From Clostridiales bacterium (GTDB lineage: Bacteria; Bacillota; Clostridia; Oscillospirales; Oscillospiraceae): a stretch of 34,840 nucleotides of DNA. Below are positions 20,619-31,873 of this stretch, piece after piece (position 1 is the stretch's first letter; every line of letters starts with the position of its first letter). Under the pieces are notes generated by a model, which was not told the DNA's origin, did no database searches, and was given only the letters and a program-made list of their open reading frames with translations. Location of the stretch: the NCBI GenBank assembly GCA_019418625.1, contig DYBL01000039.1, forward strand, positions 1 to 34,840. The letters are read 5' to 3'. The position numbers and the translations under genes are program-made.

Positions 20619-22244
20619 ATGGTGCAGTTTGATCCTTTGAAGTATTCCTTTGCGTCTCACCGGAACGTGGTCTATGCCAGAAAGGGCATGGCCTGCTCCA
20701 CGTCTCCCATTGCCTCCCAGGTGGGCCTGGAGATCCTGAAGGCCGGCGGCAACGCCATGGACGCCGCCGTGGCCATGGCCACCACGCTGCCACTGGTGGA
20801 GCCTACCGGCAACGGCCTGGGCAGTGACTGCTTTGCTCTGGTATGGAGTGCCAAGGACGGCAAGCTCTTCGGCCTGGACGGCTCCGGCGTGGCGCCCATG
20901 GCGCTTTCTGCCGAGAAGGTGAAAGAGGCAGGCTATACTGCGGTCCCCGTCAACGGCTGGCTGCCCACCATGGTGCCCGGCGCGCCCAGCGCCTGGGCCC
21001 TGCTGCGCCGCCGCTTCGGCACCAAGACCATGGCAGAGCTGATGGCTCCCGCTATCCGCTATGCCCGGGAGGGCTTCTGCATCCCTGTGAACGTCTATAA
21101 ACAGTGGAAGGCGGAGACCGCCCGCTTCACCGCCGCCGCGGAGAAGGAGCCCGAGGTTTTCGGCCCCTGGGTACAGTACTTCACCAAAAACGGCAAGACC
21201 TACGAGGCAGGCGATACATTCTATAATCCGGACTTTGCCGCCACGCTGGAGTCCCTGGCTGCAAGCGACTGCGAGAGCTATTACCACGGCGAGATCATGC
21301 ACAAGATCGTGGACTTCTCCCGCAAGACCGGCGGCTTCTTTGCCGAGAGCGACTTTGAGAACTATCAGGCCCAGTGGGTGGAGCCCATCTCCGTCAACTA
21401 CAAGGGCTATGACGTATTCGAGATGCCCCCCAACGGTCACGGCATCACCGCCCTTATGGCACTGAACATGCTCAAGGGCATGGAGCTGAGCGACGAGCGG
21501 GAGACCGCCGACGTCTATCACAAGATGATCGAGACCACCAAGCTGGCGTTCGTGGACACGAAGAAGTTCGTGGCGGATCCCCGCTATATGCGCACGAAGG
21601 TCTCCGACATGCTCTCCGACCGCTATGCCGATGTCCGCCGTGCGCTCATCACCGACCAGGCCGTCTATCCCGAGGCGGGCGATCCCTCCTGCGGCGGCAC
21701 GGTGTACTTCTGCGTGGCAGACGGCGCGGGCAACATGGTCTCCTTTATCCAGTCCAACTACAACCGCTTCGGCTCCGGCATCGCCGTGCCCGGCACCGCC
21801 ATCACCATCCAGGACCGTGGTGCCAACTTCTCCCTGGATCCCGAGAGCGACAACTACCTGGAAGGCGGCAAGAAGGCTTACCACACCATCATTCCCGGCT
21901 TCCTCTGCAAGGACGGCAAGGCCGTGGGTCCCTTTGGCGTCATGGGTGGCTTCATGCAGCCCCAGGGCCATGTGCAGGTGATCGTCAACACGGTGGATTA
22001 TCACATGAATCCTCAGGAGTGCCTGGATGCGCCCCGGTTCCAGTGGGTGGGCGAGAAGAAGGTCCAGCTGGAGCGTGAGGTTCCCGCCCACATCGCCCAG
22101 AAGCTGGCGGACATGGGCCATCAGGTGGAGATCGTCAACTCCAATCTGGGCATGGGCCGCGGCGAGATCATCTGGCGCATGGAAGACGGCACGCTGGTGG
22201 GCGGCACGGAACCCCGGGCCGACGGCACCATCGCCGCCTGGTGA
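20619..22244 (+). CDS. Gamma-glutamyltransferase family protein, cytoplasmic (YwrD-like)
   Basis: The 541-residue protein has the GGT hallmarks: GLEILKAGGNAMDAAVAMAT, PTGNGLGSDCFALV, VPGAPSAWALL and the self-cleavage site SCGGTVYFCVADGAGN with the nucleophile threonine at about residue 361. Proteins of this family cut themselves into two chains and transfer or hydrolyse gamma-glutamyl groups. There is no signal peptide, unlike secreted GGTs, so it resembles the cytoplasmic YwrD branch and may act on internal gamma-glutamyl compounds. AAAGGACGGGATAGT precedes the start at 20619. It is divergent from a LysR regulator. Confidence 0.9.
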   Translation: MVQFDPLKYSFASHRNVVYARKGMACSTSPIASQVGLEILKAGGNAMDAAVAMATTLPLVEPTGNGLGSDCFALVWSAKDGKLFGLDGSGVAPMALSAEKVKEAGYTAVPVNGWLPTMVPGAPSAWALLRRRFGTKTMAELMAPAIRYAREGFCIPVNVYKQWKAETARFTAAAEKEPEVFGPWVQYFTKNGKTYEAGDTFYNPDFAATLESLAASDCESYYHGEIMHKIVDFSRKTGGFFAESDFENYQAQWVEPISVNYKGYDVFEMPPNGHGITALMALNMLKGMELSDERETADVYHKMIETTKLAFVDTKKFVADPRYMRTKVSDMLSDRYADVRRALITDQAVYPEAGDPSCGGTVYFCVADGAGNMVSFIQSNYNRFGSGIAVPGTAITIQDRGANFSLDPESDNYLEGGKKAYHTIIPGFLCKDGKAVGPFGVMGGFMQPQGHVQVIVNTVDYHMNPQECLDAPRFQWVGEKKVQLEREVPAHIAQKLADMGHQVEIVNSNLGMGRGEIIWRMEDGTLVGGTEPRADGTIAAW

Positions 22245-22250
22245 TCCATC

Positions 22251-22279
22251 TTGCCGAAAGGGCGGAACTATGCTATAAT
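22251..22279 (+). promoter_or_regulatory. Promoter of the chromate-family transporter operon
   Basis: TTGCCG (22251-22256), a 17-base spacer and TATAAT (22274-22279), seven bases after the ggt stop. Confidence 0.75.
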
Positions 22280-22294
22280 CAACCGGTTCACGCG

Positions 22295-22319
22295 GCCGCG
22301 CACCGTCTCGGTGCGCGGC
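22295..22319 (+). promoter_or_regulatory. Stable leader hairpin of the transporter operon
   Basis: GCCGCGCACCG-TCT-CGGTGCGCGGC is a perfect 11-bp GC hairpin close to the expected 5' end of the mRNA. There is no T tract. It could stabilise the message or bind a regulator. Confidence 0.5.
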
Positions 22320-22362
22320 GCGTTGCCGAAGAAAACCAATCTCTAAGGAAGGAAGGCATCAC

Positions 22363-22923
22363 ATGCTGCACGACTTGTTGATCCTGTACACGCTGTTTTT
22401 CCGCATAGGCGCCGTGACGTTCGGCGGCGGCTATGCCATGCTCCCCATTCTCCGGCGGGAGATCATCCAGAACCATAAGTGGATGGACGAGGAGACCATC
22501 ATGGATTACTACGCCCTCAGCCAGGGCCTGCCCGGCATCATCGCCATCAATGTCTCCGTGTTCATCGGCTATAAGCAGCGCAAGATCCCCGGCGCGGTGG
22601 CCGCTGCGCTGGGAATGGTCTCTCCCTGCATCATCATCATTTCCATCATCGCGTTTTTCCTCTCCAGCTTCCAGGATAATCCCTATGTGCAGCACGCGCT
22701 GGCGGGCATCTCCGTGTGCGTGGCGGCTCTGATCCTGGACGCGGTCATCAGCATGTGGAAAAAGGGCGTCAAGGATCTGTTCGGCATCGTGGTGTGCCTG
22801 GCCATGCTGGTGCTCAATACCTTTACGGATCTGTCCCCCATTCTGCTGGTCATCACCTGCGCCCTGCTGGGAACCGGCGCAAAAATGGTCCAGGGTAAGA
22901 CCGGGAAGGAGGAAAAGAAATGA
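22363..22923 (+). CDS. Chromate-transporter family protein, first half-size subunit
   Basis: The 186-residue membrane protein has the CHR-domain start (LLILYTLFFRIGAVTFGGGY, then AMLPILRREI) with the FGGGYAMLP motif and ALSQGLPGIIAINVSVFIG, plus about five helices. Short-chain CHR proteins are encoded as pairs that work together. AAGGAAGGCATCAC precedes the start. The stop overlaps the partner's start by four bases (ATGA). The real substrate in an anaerobe may be another oxyanion such as sulfate; chromate is the family name only. Confidence 0.85.
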   Translation: MLHDLLILYTLFFRIGAVTFGGGYAMLPILRREIIQNHKWMDEETIMDYYALSQGLPGIIAINVSVFIGYKQRKIPGAVAAALGMVSPCIIIISIIAFFLSSFQDNPYVQHALAGISVCVAALILDAVISMWKKGVKDLFGIVVCLAMLVLNTFTDLSPILLVITCALLGTGAKMVQGKTGKEEKK

Positions 22924-23483
22924 TCTACCTGCAGCTTTTCTGGGAATTTCTGAAGATCGGCCTGTTCGCCGTGGGCGGCGGCATGGCCACGCTGCCGTTT
23001 TTGCAGGACCTTTCCGAGTCTACCGGCTGGTTCCCCCAGTCCCTGATCACGGACATGATCGCCATTTCCGAGTCCACACCCGGCCCCATCGGCATCAACA
23101 TGGCCACCTATGTGGGCTGCAACATCGCCGGTTTCCTGGGCGGTGTGGTGGCTACCATGGGTGAGATCCTGCCCTCCATCGTTATCGTGGTGATCGTGTC
23201 CAAGTCTTTGGAGCGGTTCCGGGGCAGCAAGACCGTGGATGCGGCGTTTTACGGCCTGCGGCCCGCCGTCACCGGACTGATCGCCGCTGCCGGCATCAGC
23301 GTGGTGCAGGTATCCATGTTCCATTTCGACCTGTATGAGCAGACCGGCGTGCTGATGGATGCGTTTGACTTCAAAAAGCTGATCTTCTTCGCGGTAGCTT
23401 TTGCCGCCATCAAAAAGTTCAAGCTCCACCCCATCGTGTACATCGCCTGCGCTGCCGTCATCGGTATCGTGCTGAGCTTTTGA
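22920..23483 (+). CDS. Chromate-transporter family protein, second half-size subunit
   Basis: The 187-residue membrane protein is the matching half: LFWEFLKIGLFAVGGGMATL, then PFLQDLSE, and SESTPGPIGINMATYVGCNI, the conserved proline-glycine motif of this family, with about five helices. It is translationally coupled to the first subunit. The two together would make the full 10-helix antiparallel transporter. A strong terminator starts at its stop codon. Confidence 0.85.
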   Translation: MIYLQLFWEFLKIGLFAVGGGMATLPFLQDLSESTGWFPQSLITDMIAISESTPGPIGINMATYVGCNIAGFLGGVVATMGEILPSIVIVVIVSKSLERFRGSKTVDAAFYGLRPAVTGLIAAAGISVVQVSMFHFDLYEQTGVLMDAFDFKKLIFFAVAFAAIKKFKLHPIVYIACAAVIGIVLSF

Positions 23484-23519
23484 AAAAAGTGCCGCCTGTC
23501 TTGCAGGCGGCGCTTTTTT
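23483..23519 (+). terminator. Terminator of the chromate-family operon
   Basis: AAAAAAGTGCCGCCTG and CAGGCGGCGCTTTTTT pair with one wobble around a 5-base loop. Confidence 0.9.
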
Positions 23520-23532
23520 GCCAAAATCCCGC

Positions 23533-23561
23533 TTCCTTTTCCAGGGAAACTGTGGTACAAT
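23533..23561 (+). promoter_or_regulatory. Possible promoter of small membrane protein gene
   Basis: TTCCTT, a 17-base spacer and TACAAT (23556-23561), about 46 bases before the start codon. The -35 is weak. Confidence 0.45.
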
Positions 23562-23607
23562 GGCAAAAACTCTTCATAAAAGTGTCTGGACGGAGGAGGT
23601 AATCCCG

Positions 23608-23865
23608 ATGAATCAGCTGTTGGATGCGGCAAACCGCTATTTGAAGGCCTGCGATTGGCGGGATATTGCGCTGCTGAAGGTATGCGTGTGCGCGCTGGGC
23701 GTGCTGGTGGGCCTGGCAATGCCCTGGAGCAAGAAATGGGCCGTGGCCTGGGGGGCGTCGCTGGTGTTTGTGGCCACCTATGTGCCTCTGATGGGGAAAT
23801 TCCTTCCCTTCCTTTTGGGGGAGCGGGTGGAGATCAAAGATATTTATAAGGAAAAGCAGTTGTAA
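23608..23865 (+). CDS. Small two-helix membrane protein of unknown function
   Basis: The 85-residue protein begins MNQLLDAANRYLKACDWRDI and has two membrane helices (about 24-40 and 43-62) and a charged tail (GERVEIKDIYKEKQL). Similar 65-85 residue proteins are frequent in Clostridia, often labelled permease of phosphate ABC transporter with no clear basis. GGAGGAGGT lies well placed before the ATG. No motif gives a function. Confidence 0.75.
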   Translation: MNQLLDAANRYLKACDWRDIALLKVCVCALGVLVGLAMPWSKKWAVAWGASLVFVATYVPLMGKFLPFLLGERVEIKDIYKEKQL

Positions 23866-23888
23866 AAGCGGACACTTTGGTGTATCAT
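23860..23888 (+). promoter_or_regulatory. Promoter of second small membrane protein gene
   Basis: TTGTAA (23860-23865, overlapping the preceding stop), a 17-base spacer and TATCAT (23883-23888). Confidence 0.6.
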
Positions 23889-23940
23889 AACACATACCTT
23901 TCTATGAAAGACATCCGGTAAAAAGGAGGAACTTTGCATT

Positions 23941-24126
23941 ATGAGCAGAACCGCAAGCATGGTGATGAAGATCATCGGCGCCAGCCTGGCCTTTGCCGCA
24001 CTGGTGTGCCTGATCATCGGCGGCTGGCACGACCTGTCCGTGGGATACTGCGGCATGAAGAAGCGCCTGACGCAGAAATTCGGGTCTGAGTATGACGACT
24101 ATGCTGACGAGGAGCTGTACGAGTGA
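23941..24126 (+). CDS. Small single-helix membrane protein of unknown function
   Basis: The 61-residue protein has one N-terminal membrane helix (about 8-28, MKIIGASLAFAALVCLIIGG) and a cytoplasmic or external tail rich in acidic and tyrosine residues (SEYDDYADEELYE). AAAAAGGAGGAAC precedes the start. It has its own promoter and a perfect terminator. I do not recognise a family. Confidence 0.7.
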   Translation: MSRTASMVMKIIGASLAFAALVCLIIGGWHDLSVGYCGMKKRLTQKFGSEYDDYADEELYE

Positions 24127-24160
24127 GGCTCTGCGCCTTTGCATGAATACTGACAGCAGC

Positions 24161-24196
24161 AAGACAGCCGCCGGGATTCCGGCGGCTGTCTTTTTT
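24161..24196 (+). terminator. Terminator
   Basis: AAGACAGCCGCCGG-GATT-CCGGCGGCTGTCTT is a perfect 14-bp hairpin followed by further T residues. Confidence 0.9.
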
Positions 24197-24355
24197 CTAT
24201 GTTTGGACGGCAAACGGGCAGCTGGTAACCGGCCCAACCGGTAGGTTTGGGAAAAAGCTGGAAGAATTCATAAAAGTGATGGGAAGTTTTTGTACACAAC
24301 AACGGTTTCAATTGTGAGAAAAAATGAAAATGTAACCCGTTTTGTAACTGGCGCG

Positions 24356-24364
24356 TGGTACACT
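24356..24364 (+). promoter_or_regulatory. Extended -10 promoter of the riboswitch-surface protein unit
   Basis: TGGTACACT fits TG-N-TANNNT. A normal -35 is not evident at 17 bases. Transcription from here would start about 35 bases before the riboswitch. Confidence 0.5.
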
Positions 24365-24407
24365 GCATGCAGTCAGTAAGACAGAGGAGAAAACAGCAAA
24401 GAGGGAA

Positions 24408-24510
24408 ATGATTGAAACGGCAAACCGGGGGAAACTCCGGGACGCAAAGCTATGGGGACTACGGCTCTGCTAAGTCAGCCCGGCTGCCAAACGTTTCGTA
24501 CTCATCATTG
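24408..24510 (+). promoter_or_regulatory. Cyclic di-GMP-I (GEMM) riboswitch
   Basis: The conserved core is present: GGCAAACC (24419-24426), the CCGGGG-GAAA-CTCCGG hairpin with its GAAA tetraloop, and GGGACGCAAAGC (24439-24450), followed by the second arm up to CCCGGCTGCC. P1 closes by GAAACG (24414-24419) with CGTTTC (24492-24497), extended by AATGAT/ATCATT. No T-tract terminator follows; instead the SD GGAAAGGAG begins at 24510. GTTTCG (24493-24498) can alternatively pair with CGAAAC (24521-24526), enclosing the SD. Ligand-bound P1 would exclude that pairing, so an ON switch acting on translation is inferred. Confidence 0.88.
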
Positions 24511-24527
24511 GAAAGGAGAACGAAACT

Positions 24528-27500
24528 ATGGCAAAGACGCGGAAAAGAGGCCTGGCGCTGCTGATGGCAGTGGTGCTGGCTCTGAGCCTGCTGCCGGTGA
24601 GTGCACTGGCCAGCGGAGAAGATGAGACGACCCACGAGGCATTGACCCTGGCAGTGGGCGATAAGGAGACATTGGTCCCGTATGCGGAAGAGGTCTCCGG
24701 AAGATGGTATGTTGAAGACGGCAAGGAAGACGTTGTTTCTGTGGATGAAAACGGCGTCATCCGGGCAGAGGGCGAGGGAAGAGCCAACGTGTATTTTGAG
24801 TACACGGAGGAAGTCCCTGTGACCCTGGAAGAGCTGCCGGAAGAGGTGCCTGCGGTGGCCGTCCCCGAGACTCCCTCTGTGGATGCCCCCTCTGTGGATG
24901 CCCCCGCCGTGGATGCCCCCGTCGTGGATGCACCTGTGGTGGATGCCCCCGCTGTGGATGATTCCGATGATTCCACTGCGGATGCGCCCGTGGTCGAGGA
25001 GATCATGCCTCTTGTTAGCAGCCAGTATTCTGGCGGCAACACCAAAGTGGAGATCTTCCCTGTTGAGGTCGTGGAGCTTGGAGAGGGAGAGACCGTCCTG
25101 CTGGGAGAAAGTCTGCGCCTGACAAGTTCCTACTTTGGAAAAGCTGGGGACCAGAAGAAGGTGCTGGAGGTCGTGGTGCAGGACACCAGCGGCAAGGAGC
25201 TGTCCAAAGAGACTTACGAGGTGTTCACGGTTGCCGGCAACAATATACCCGCATCCGGTTTGTTTAATGTATTTGATTATTACATTGACCTGATGGTAAA
25301 GCCTCAGAGCGGTTACAAGATTGTTTCCACTTACCCTGAGATGGATGAAAACAATCGTGTGCGTATCGTATATGACAAGTTGACCAACTATCTGGGCGGC
25401 CAGGAAGAGCGCGAGCTGATCGTTACCGTGGAGGAAAATATCGACACGGAGTACGATGTGACATTCATCTGGAACACCGACGAGTTCGGCGGCATCGGCG
25501 CAAAGAACGGCAATGAAGTCTATCACGAGGTGCAGGTGCCTGCCGGTGAGACGATCGGTGATCTGATGCCTGTGGATCCGGTCTACTACAACCTCTATTT
25601 CAGAGGCTGGAACACCGGCGAGAACGGCGAGGGCATTGCGGTCAACGCGGATACTGCCATCCGCAGTGATCTGACGGTCTACGGTCAGTGGGACCAGGTT
25701 ACGGTCGTCACTGAATACCATGTTATGGAGCTGGATACCAAGGTGGACGCGTATATCCGCGCCGCGCTGGATCTGAATGAGGGCGACAGCTACAAGATCC
25801 GGGAGATGCAGGTAGCGGACAACAACCGCTTTACCGACTCTGACGACCGCTGGGCCGAAAACAACGGCCAGGCTTACTGGTACATCCTCAACGCCGGCGG
25901 CCTGGTATGGGAAGGCAGCGGCCTGGTGTGGCCTGAGCTGATGACCCGTGTGGAGATCTCGGTGGAAGTGAACGGCAACACCAAGGAAGTGGAGATCCCC
26001 AGAAAGGACTTTGATCTGGTCCGCCTGAGCGAAAAAGAGGCAAAGGCCCATATTGTGGAGATCTATCTGCGCGATGACAGCATCCCCCAGCCTCCCGTGG
26101 AGGAAAAGACCGGCACCCTGATGGTGGGCAAGAGCGTGGCTGGCCTTTCCAGCTACGTGGGCGTGCCTGCGGATTACTCCGTGACCATCACCGTGACCGC
26201 CGAGGGCAAGACGGAGCCTATCCGCACCCTGGACAGCAGCAATGCCCATCCCGGCGTGAATGGCCGTGTGCTGCAGTGGGAGCTGAAAGAACTGCCCGTT
26301 GGCACCTACACTGTGACCGAGACTTACAGCCCCGACATCGTTGACAAGGACGGCAACATCTACAAGGCAGATGCGTCCAAGGCGCAGATCACCAACAACG
26401 GCTCCATCACCGTGACGGAGGATGCCGTGGTGTGGGCCAACGTGACCAACACCTACGAAAAGTCCGGCGAGACCACGGATCCTCCCGGAGAAAAGAAGAC
26501 CGGCACCCTGATGGTGGGCAAGAGCGTGGCTGGCCTTTCCAGCTACGTGGGCGTGCCTGCGGATTACTCCGTGACCATCACCGTGACCGCCAAGGGCGAG
26601 AAATATCCTATCTATACCCTGACCCGTATCGGTTCTCATCCCGGCGTCGACGGCCGCGTGCTGCAGTGGGAGCTGCGGGAGATGCCCGTTGGCACCTACA
26701 TTGTGGAAGAGACTTACAGCCCCGACATCGTTGACAAGGACGGCAACGTCTACAAGGCGGATGCGTCCAAGGCGCAGATCACCAACGGCGGCGTCATCAC
26801 CGTGACGGAGGATGCCGTGGTGTGGGCCAACGTGACCAACACCTACGAAAAGTCTGACGGAGAAACCGAGCCTCCCGTCACCCCCGCATCCCTGTCCCTC
26901 ACCAAGAGCGTTGACAAGACCTATGCCAACCCCGGCGACGAGGTGACCTATACCGTCTATGTCCGCAACAGCGGCACTACCGCCGCCGAGGATGTGACGG
27001 TGACGGATACCCTCAACAGCTATCTGACCTTTGTAAGCGGCAGCGAAGGCGTTTCCGCCCAGGGTCAGGAGATCTCCTGGACCGGCGACGTGGCCGGTAA
27101 GAGCGTGGTCTCCTTCCAGGTGACCGCACGCATCAGCGCGGATACGCCCGTCAACACCTTCATTACCAACCGCGCCTATGTGGGCAAAACTGCCTCCAAC
27201 GAGGTGTGGACCAAGGTGGAGGAGAAGACCGAGATCCCCGACGGCAAGGTGGAGCTGAAATTCCGGTATGTGACCGATGTCTTCAACGCCAGCGCAGTGC
27301 CCGATGGGGCTACGCCTCCCGAGACCGTGCAGCTGGATAAGGGCAGTGCGTTCGGCGCGCATGATTATGGCACCGGCGATTACGACAGCGGTTACACCTT
27401 CCACGGCTGGTTCGCCAATCCTGCCTGCGATGAGCCCATGGAAGAAGACAGCGTTCTGACTCAGGATACCGTGGTCTACGGTTACTGGACCTATTCTTCC

Positions 27501-27788
27501 GGCAATTCCGGCGGCGGCAGCGGCAGCGGCAGCGGTGACGGCGACGGCGATGGCGGTTCCACCAACATCCCCGATGTGGATGTGCCCACCACCGACGTGC
27601 CCGACGCGGGTGTGCCTACCACCGATGTTCCCGGCGAGAGCGGCACCGACCTGGGCGACGGTGACGTGCCCCTGGCCGAGGTCCCCAAGACCGGCGACAG
27701 CTCCGCGCTGTGGGTCCTGGCGGCTGCGGTCTCCGGCATCGGCCTGGTGTGGCTGACCGTGTGCAAAAAGCGCGAGTCCGAGCAGTGA
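24528..27788 (+). CDS. Secreted, sortase-anchored multidomain surface protein
   Basis: The 1086-residue protein has a signal peptide (1-28, cleavage after ALA), a VDAP-type repeat tract (117-146), an InlB/Flg_new-type beta repeat (about 309-389, FIWNTDEFGG through VYGQWDQ), two 130-residue near-identical Ig-like repeats (about 527-783, GTLMVGKSVAGLSSYVGVPA), a DUF11-type domain (about 788-890, SLSLTKSVDKTYANPGDEVT), a second Flg_new-type repeat (about 908-990), a Gly/Ser/Asp linker, a second VPTTDVP tract and a cell-wall sorting signal: VPKTG (1052-1056), membrane helix, KKRESEQ. The likely role is adhesion or matrix contact. Expression follows c-di-GMP through the riboswitch in its leader, as for some C. 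difficile sortase substrates. GGAAAGGAG precedes the ATG. Confidence 0.9.
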   Translation: MAKTRKRGLALLMAVVLALSLLPVSALASGEDETTHEALTLAVGDKETLVPYAEEVSGRWYVEDGKEDVVSVDENGVIRAEGEGRANVYFEYTEEVPVTLEELPEEVPAVAVPETPSVDAPSVDAPAVDAPVVDAPVVDAPAVDDSDDSTADAPVVEEIMPLVSSQYSGGNTKVEIFPVEVVELGEGETVLLGESLRLTSSYFGKAGDQKKVLEVVVQDTSGKELSKETYEVFTVAGNNIPASGLFNVFDYYIDLMVKPQSGYKIVSTYPEMDENNRVRIVYDKLTNYLGGQEERELIVTVEENIDTEYDVTFIWNTDEFGGIGAKNGNEVYHEVQVPAGETIGDLMPVDPVYYNLYFRGWNTGENGEGIAVNADTAIRSDLTVYGQWDQVTVVTEYHVMELDTKVDAYIRAALDLNEGDSYKIREMQVADNNRFTDSDDRWAENNGQAYWYILNAGGLVWEGSGLVWPELMTRVEISVEVNGNTKEVEIPRKDFDLVRLSEKEAKAHIVEIYLRDDSIPQPPVEEKTGTLMVGKSVAGLSSYVGVPADYSVTITVTAEGKTEPIRTLDSSNAHPGVNGRVLQWELKELPVGTYTVTETYSPDIVDKDGNIYKADASKAQITNNGSITVTEDAVVWANVTNTYEKSGETTDPPGEKKTGTLMVGKSVAGLSSYVGVPADYSVTITVTAKGEKYPIYTLTRIGSHPGVDGRVLQWELREMPVGTYIVEETYSPDIVDKDGNVYKADASKAQITNGGVITVTEDAVVWANVTNTYEKSDGETEPPVTPASLSLTKSVDKTYANPGDEVTYTVYVRNSGTTAAEDVTVTDTLNSYLTFVSGSEGVSAQGQEISWTGDVAGKSVVSFQVTARISADTPVNTFITNRAYVGKTASNEVWTKVEEKTEIPDGKVELKFRYVTDVFNASAVPDGATPPETVQLDKGSAFGAHDYGTGDYDSGYTFHGWFANPACDEPMEEDSVLTQDTVVYGYWTYSSGNSGGGSGSGSGDGDGDGGSTNIPDVDVPTTDVPDAGVPTTDVPGESGTDLGDGDVPLAEVPKTGDSSALWVLAAAVSGIGLVWLTVCKKRESEQ
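24876..24965 (+). repeat. Six 15-bp tandem repeats (VDAP units)
   Basis: Six in-frame units of the type NNN-GTG-GAT-GCC-CCC encode SVDAP, SVDAP, AVDAP, VVDAP, VVDAP and AVDDS. In-frame units of this size can change number by slippage and alter stalk length. Confidence 0.85.
26108..26876 (+). repeat. Two 390-bp tandem domain repeats
   Basis: Two copies with an exact 390-base offset (start near 26108 and 26498) share long identical blocks, for example the first 95 or so bases and the VVWANVTNTYEKS end. They differ in the middle (around 26205-26260 against 26595-26650), which suggests recent duplication or gene conversion. Confidence 0.85.
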
Positions 27789-27815
27789 GCGCTGCACGGC
27801 AGAAAGCAGCAAAAT

Positions 27816-27855
27816 AAAGGCGCTCCCCGAAGATATCTTCGGGGAGCGCCTTTTT
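27816..27855 (+). terminator. Terminator of the surface protein gene
   Basis: A perfect 19-bp palindrome (left arm AAAGGCGCTCCCCGAAGAT) with almost no loop is followed by TTTTT. Confidence 0.9.
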
Positions 27856-27901
27856 CTGTGTCTGGGCATAAAAAAACGGCCCGTATGGACCGAAAATATA
27901 C

Positions 27902-27930
27902 TTGACAAAAAAAGAAAGCCATGGTAAAAT
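27902..27930 (+). promoter_or_regulatory. Promoter of rpoBC
   Basis: TTGACA (27902-27907), a 17-base spacer and TAAAAT (27925-27930), near consensus and preceded by A/T-rich DNA. Confidence 0.85.
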
Positions 27931-28133
27931 AAATCGCTTATATGATGAAGAGGGATACGCATCCATTCTTCAGTTTCTACGGATAAGATAGCACATTTCC
28001 CATGGCAATGCAAGAGTGAAGCGAGAAATATTTAACAACCGTGCCGGACGTGTCACAACGCCGGCCGCCGACCGAACAACATGTGCCCCCGCGCCGGACA
28101 GGACGCGGAGACAGAAGAAAGGTGAATGAGAAG

Positions 28134-31807
<3,674 letters not shown>

Positions 31808-31811
<4 letters not shown>

Positions 31812-31854
31812 TTCAGAATCAGCTCCGTTCGTCAAATCAAACATTCTGAATCAT
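31808..31854 (+). promoter_or_regulatory. 12-bp hairpin between rpoB and rpoC
   Basis: ATGATTCAGAAT (31808-31819, containing the rpoB stop) and ATTCTGAATCAT (31843-31854) are perfect complements with a 23-base loop. The stem ends just before the rpoC SD (GAAGGAGG). It could be a processing site or could modulate coupling between the two genes. Confidence 0.65.
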
Positions 31855-31873
31855 TGAAGGAGGATATCGCAAT

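Larger units (their letters stand above)
24127..24527. other. Intergenic region carrying the riboswitch leader
   Basis: After the terminator (24161-24196) come about 150 bases with small dyads (for example ACCGG-CCCAA-CCGGT near 24228) but no recognised element, then an extended -10 at 24356-24364, the c-di-GMP-I riboswitch (24408-24510), and the ribosome binding site of the surface protein gene. Confidence 0.75.
27789..28133. other. Intergenic region upstream of rpoB
   Basis: It holds the surface-protein terminator (27816-27855), the rpoB promoter (27902-27930) and a leader of about 190 bases without a recognised regulatory fold or coding frame. The rpoB frame stays open back to 28041 but lacks a start with a ribosome binding site there. 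Confidence 0.7.

Noticed and set aside
24876..24965. Short regular repeats as a CRISPR array
   Set aside because: The repeats are 15 bp, contiguous, in frame and encode VDAP units, with no spacers.
24459..28013. Long open frame antisense to the surface protein
   Set aside because: It is a shadow of the Gly/Asp/Val-rich sense gene, which has signal peptide, repeats and sorting signal.
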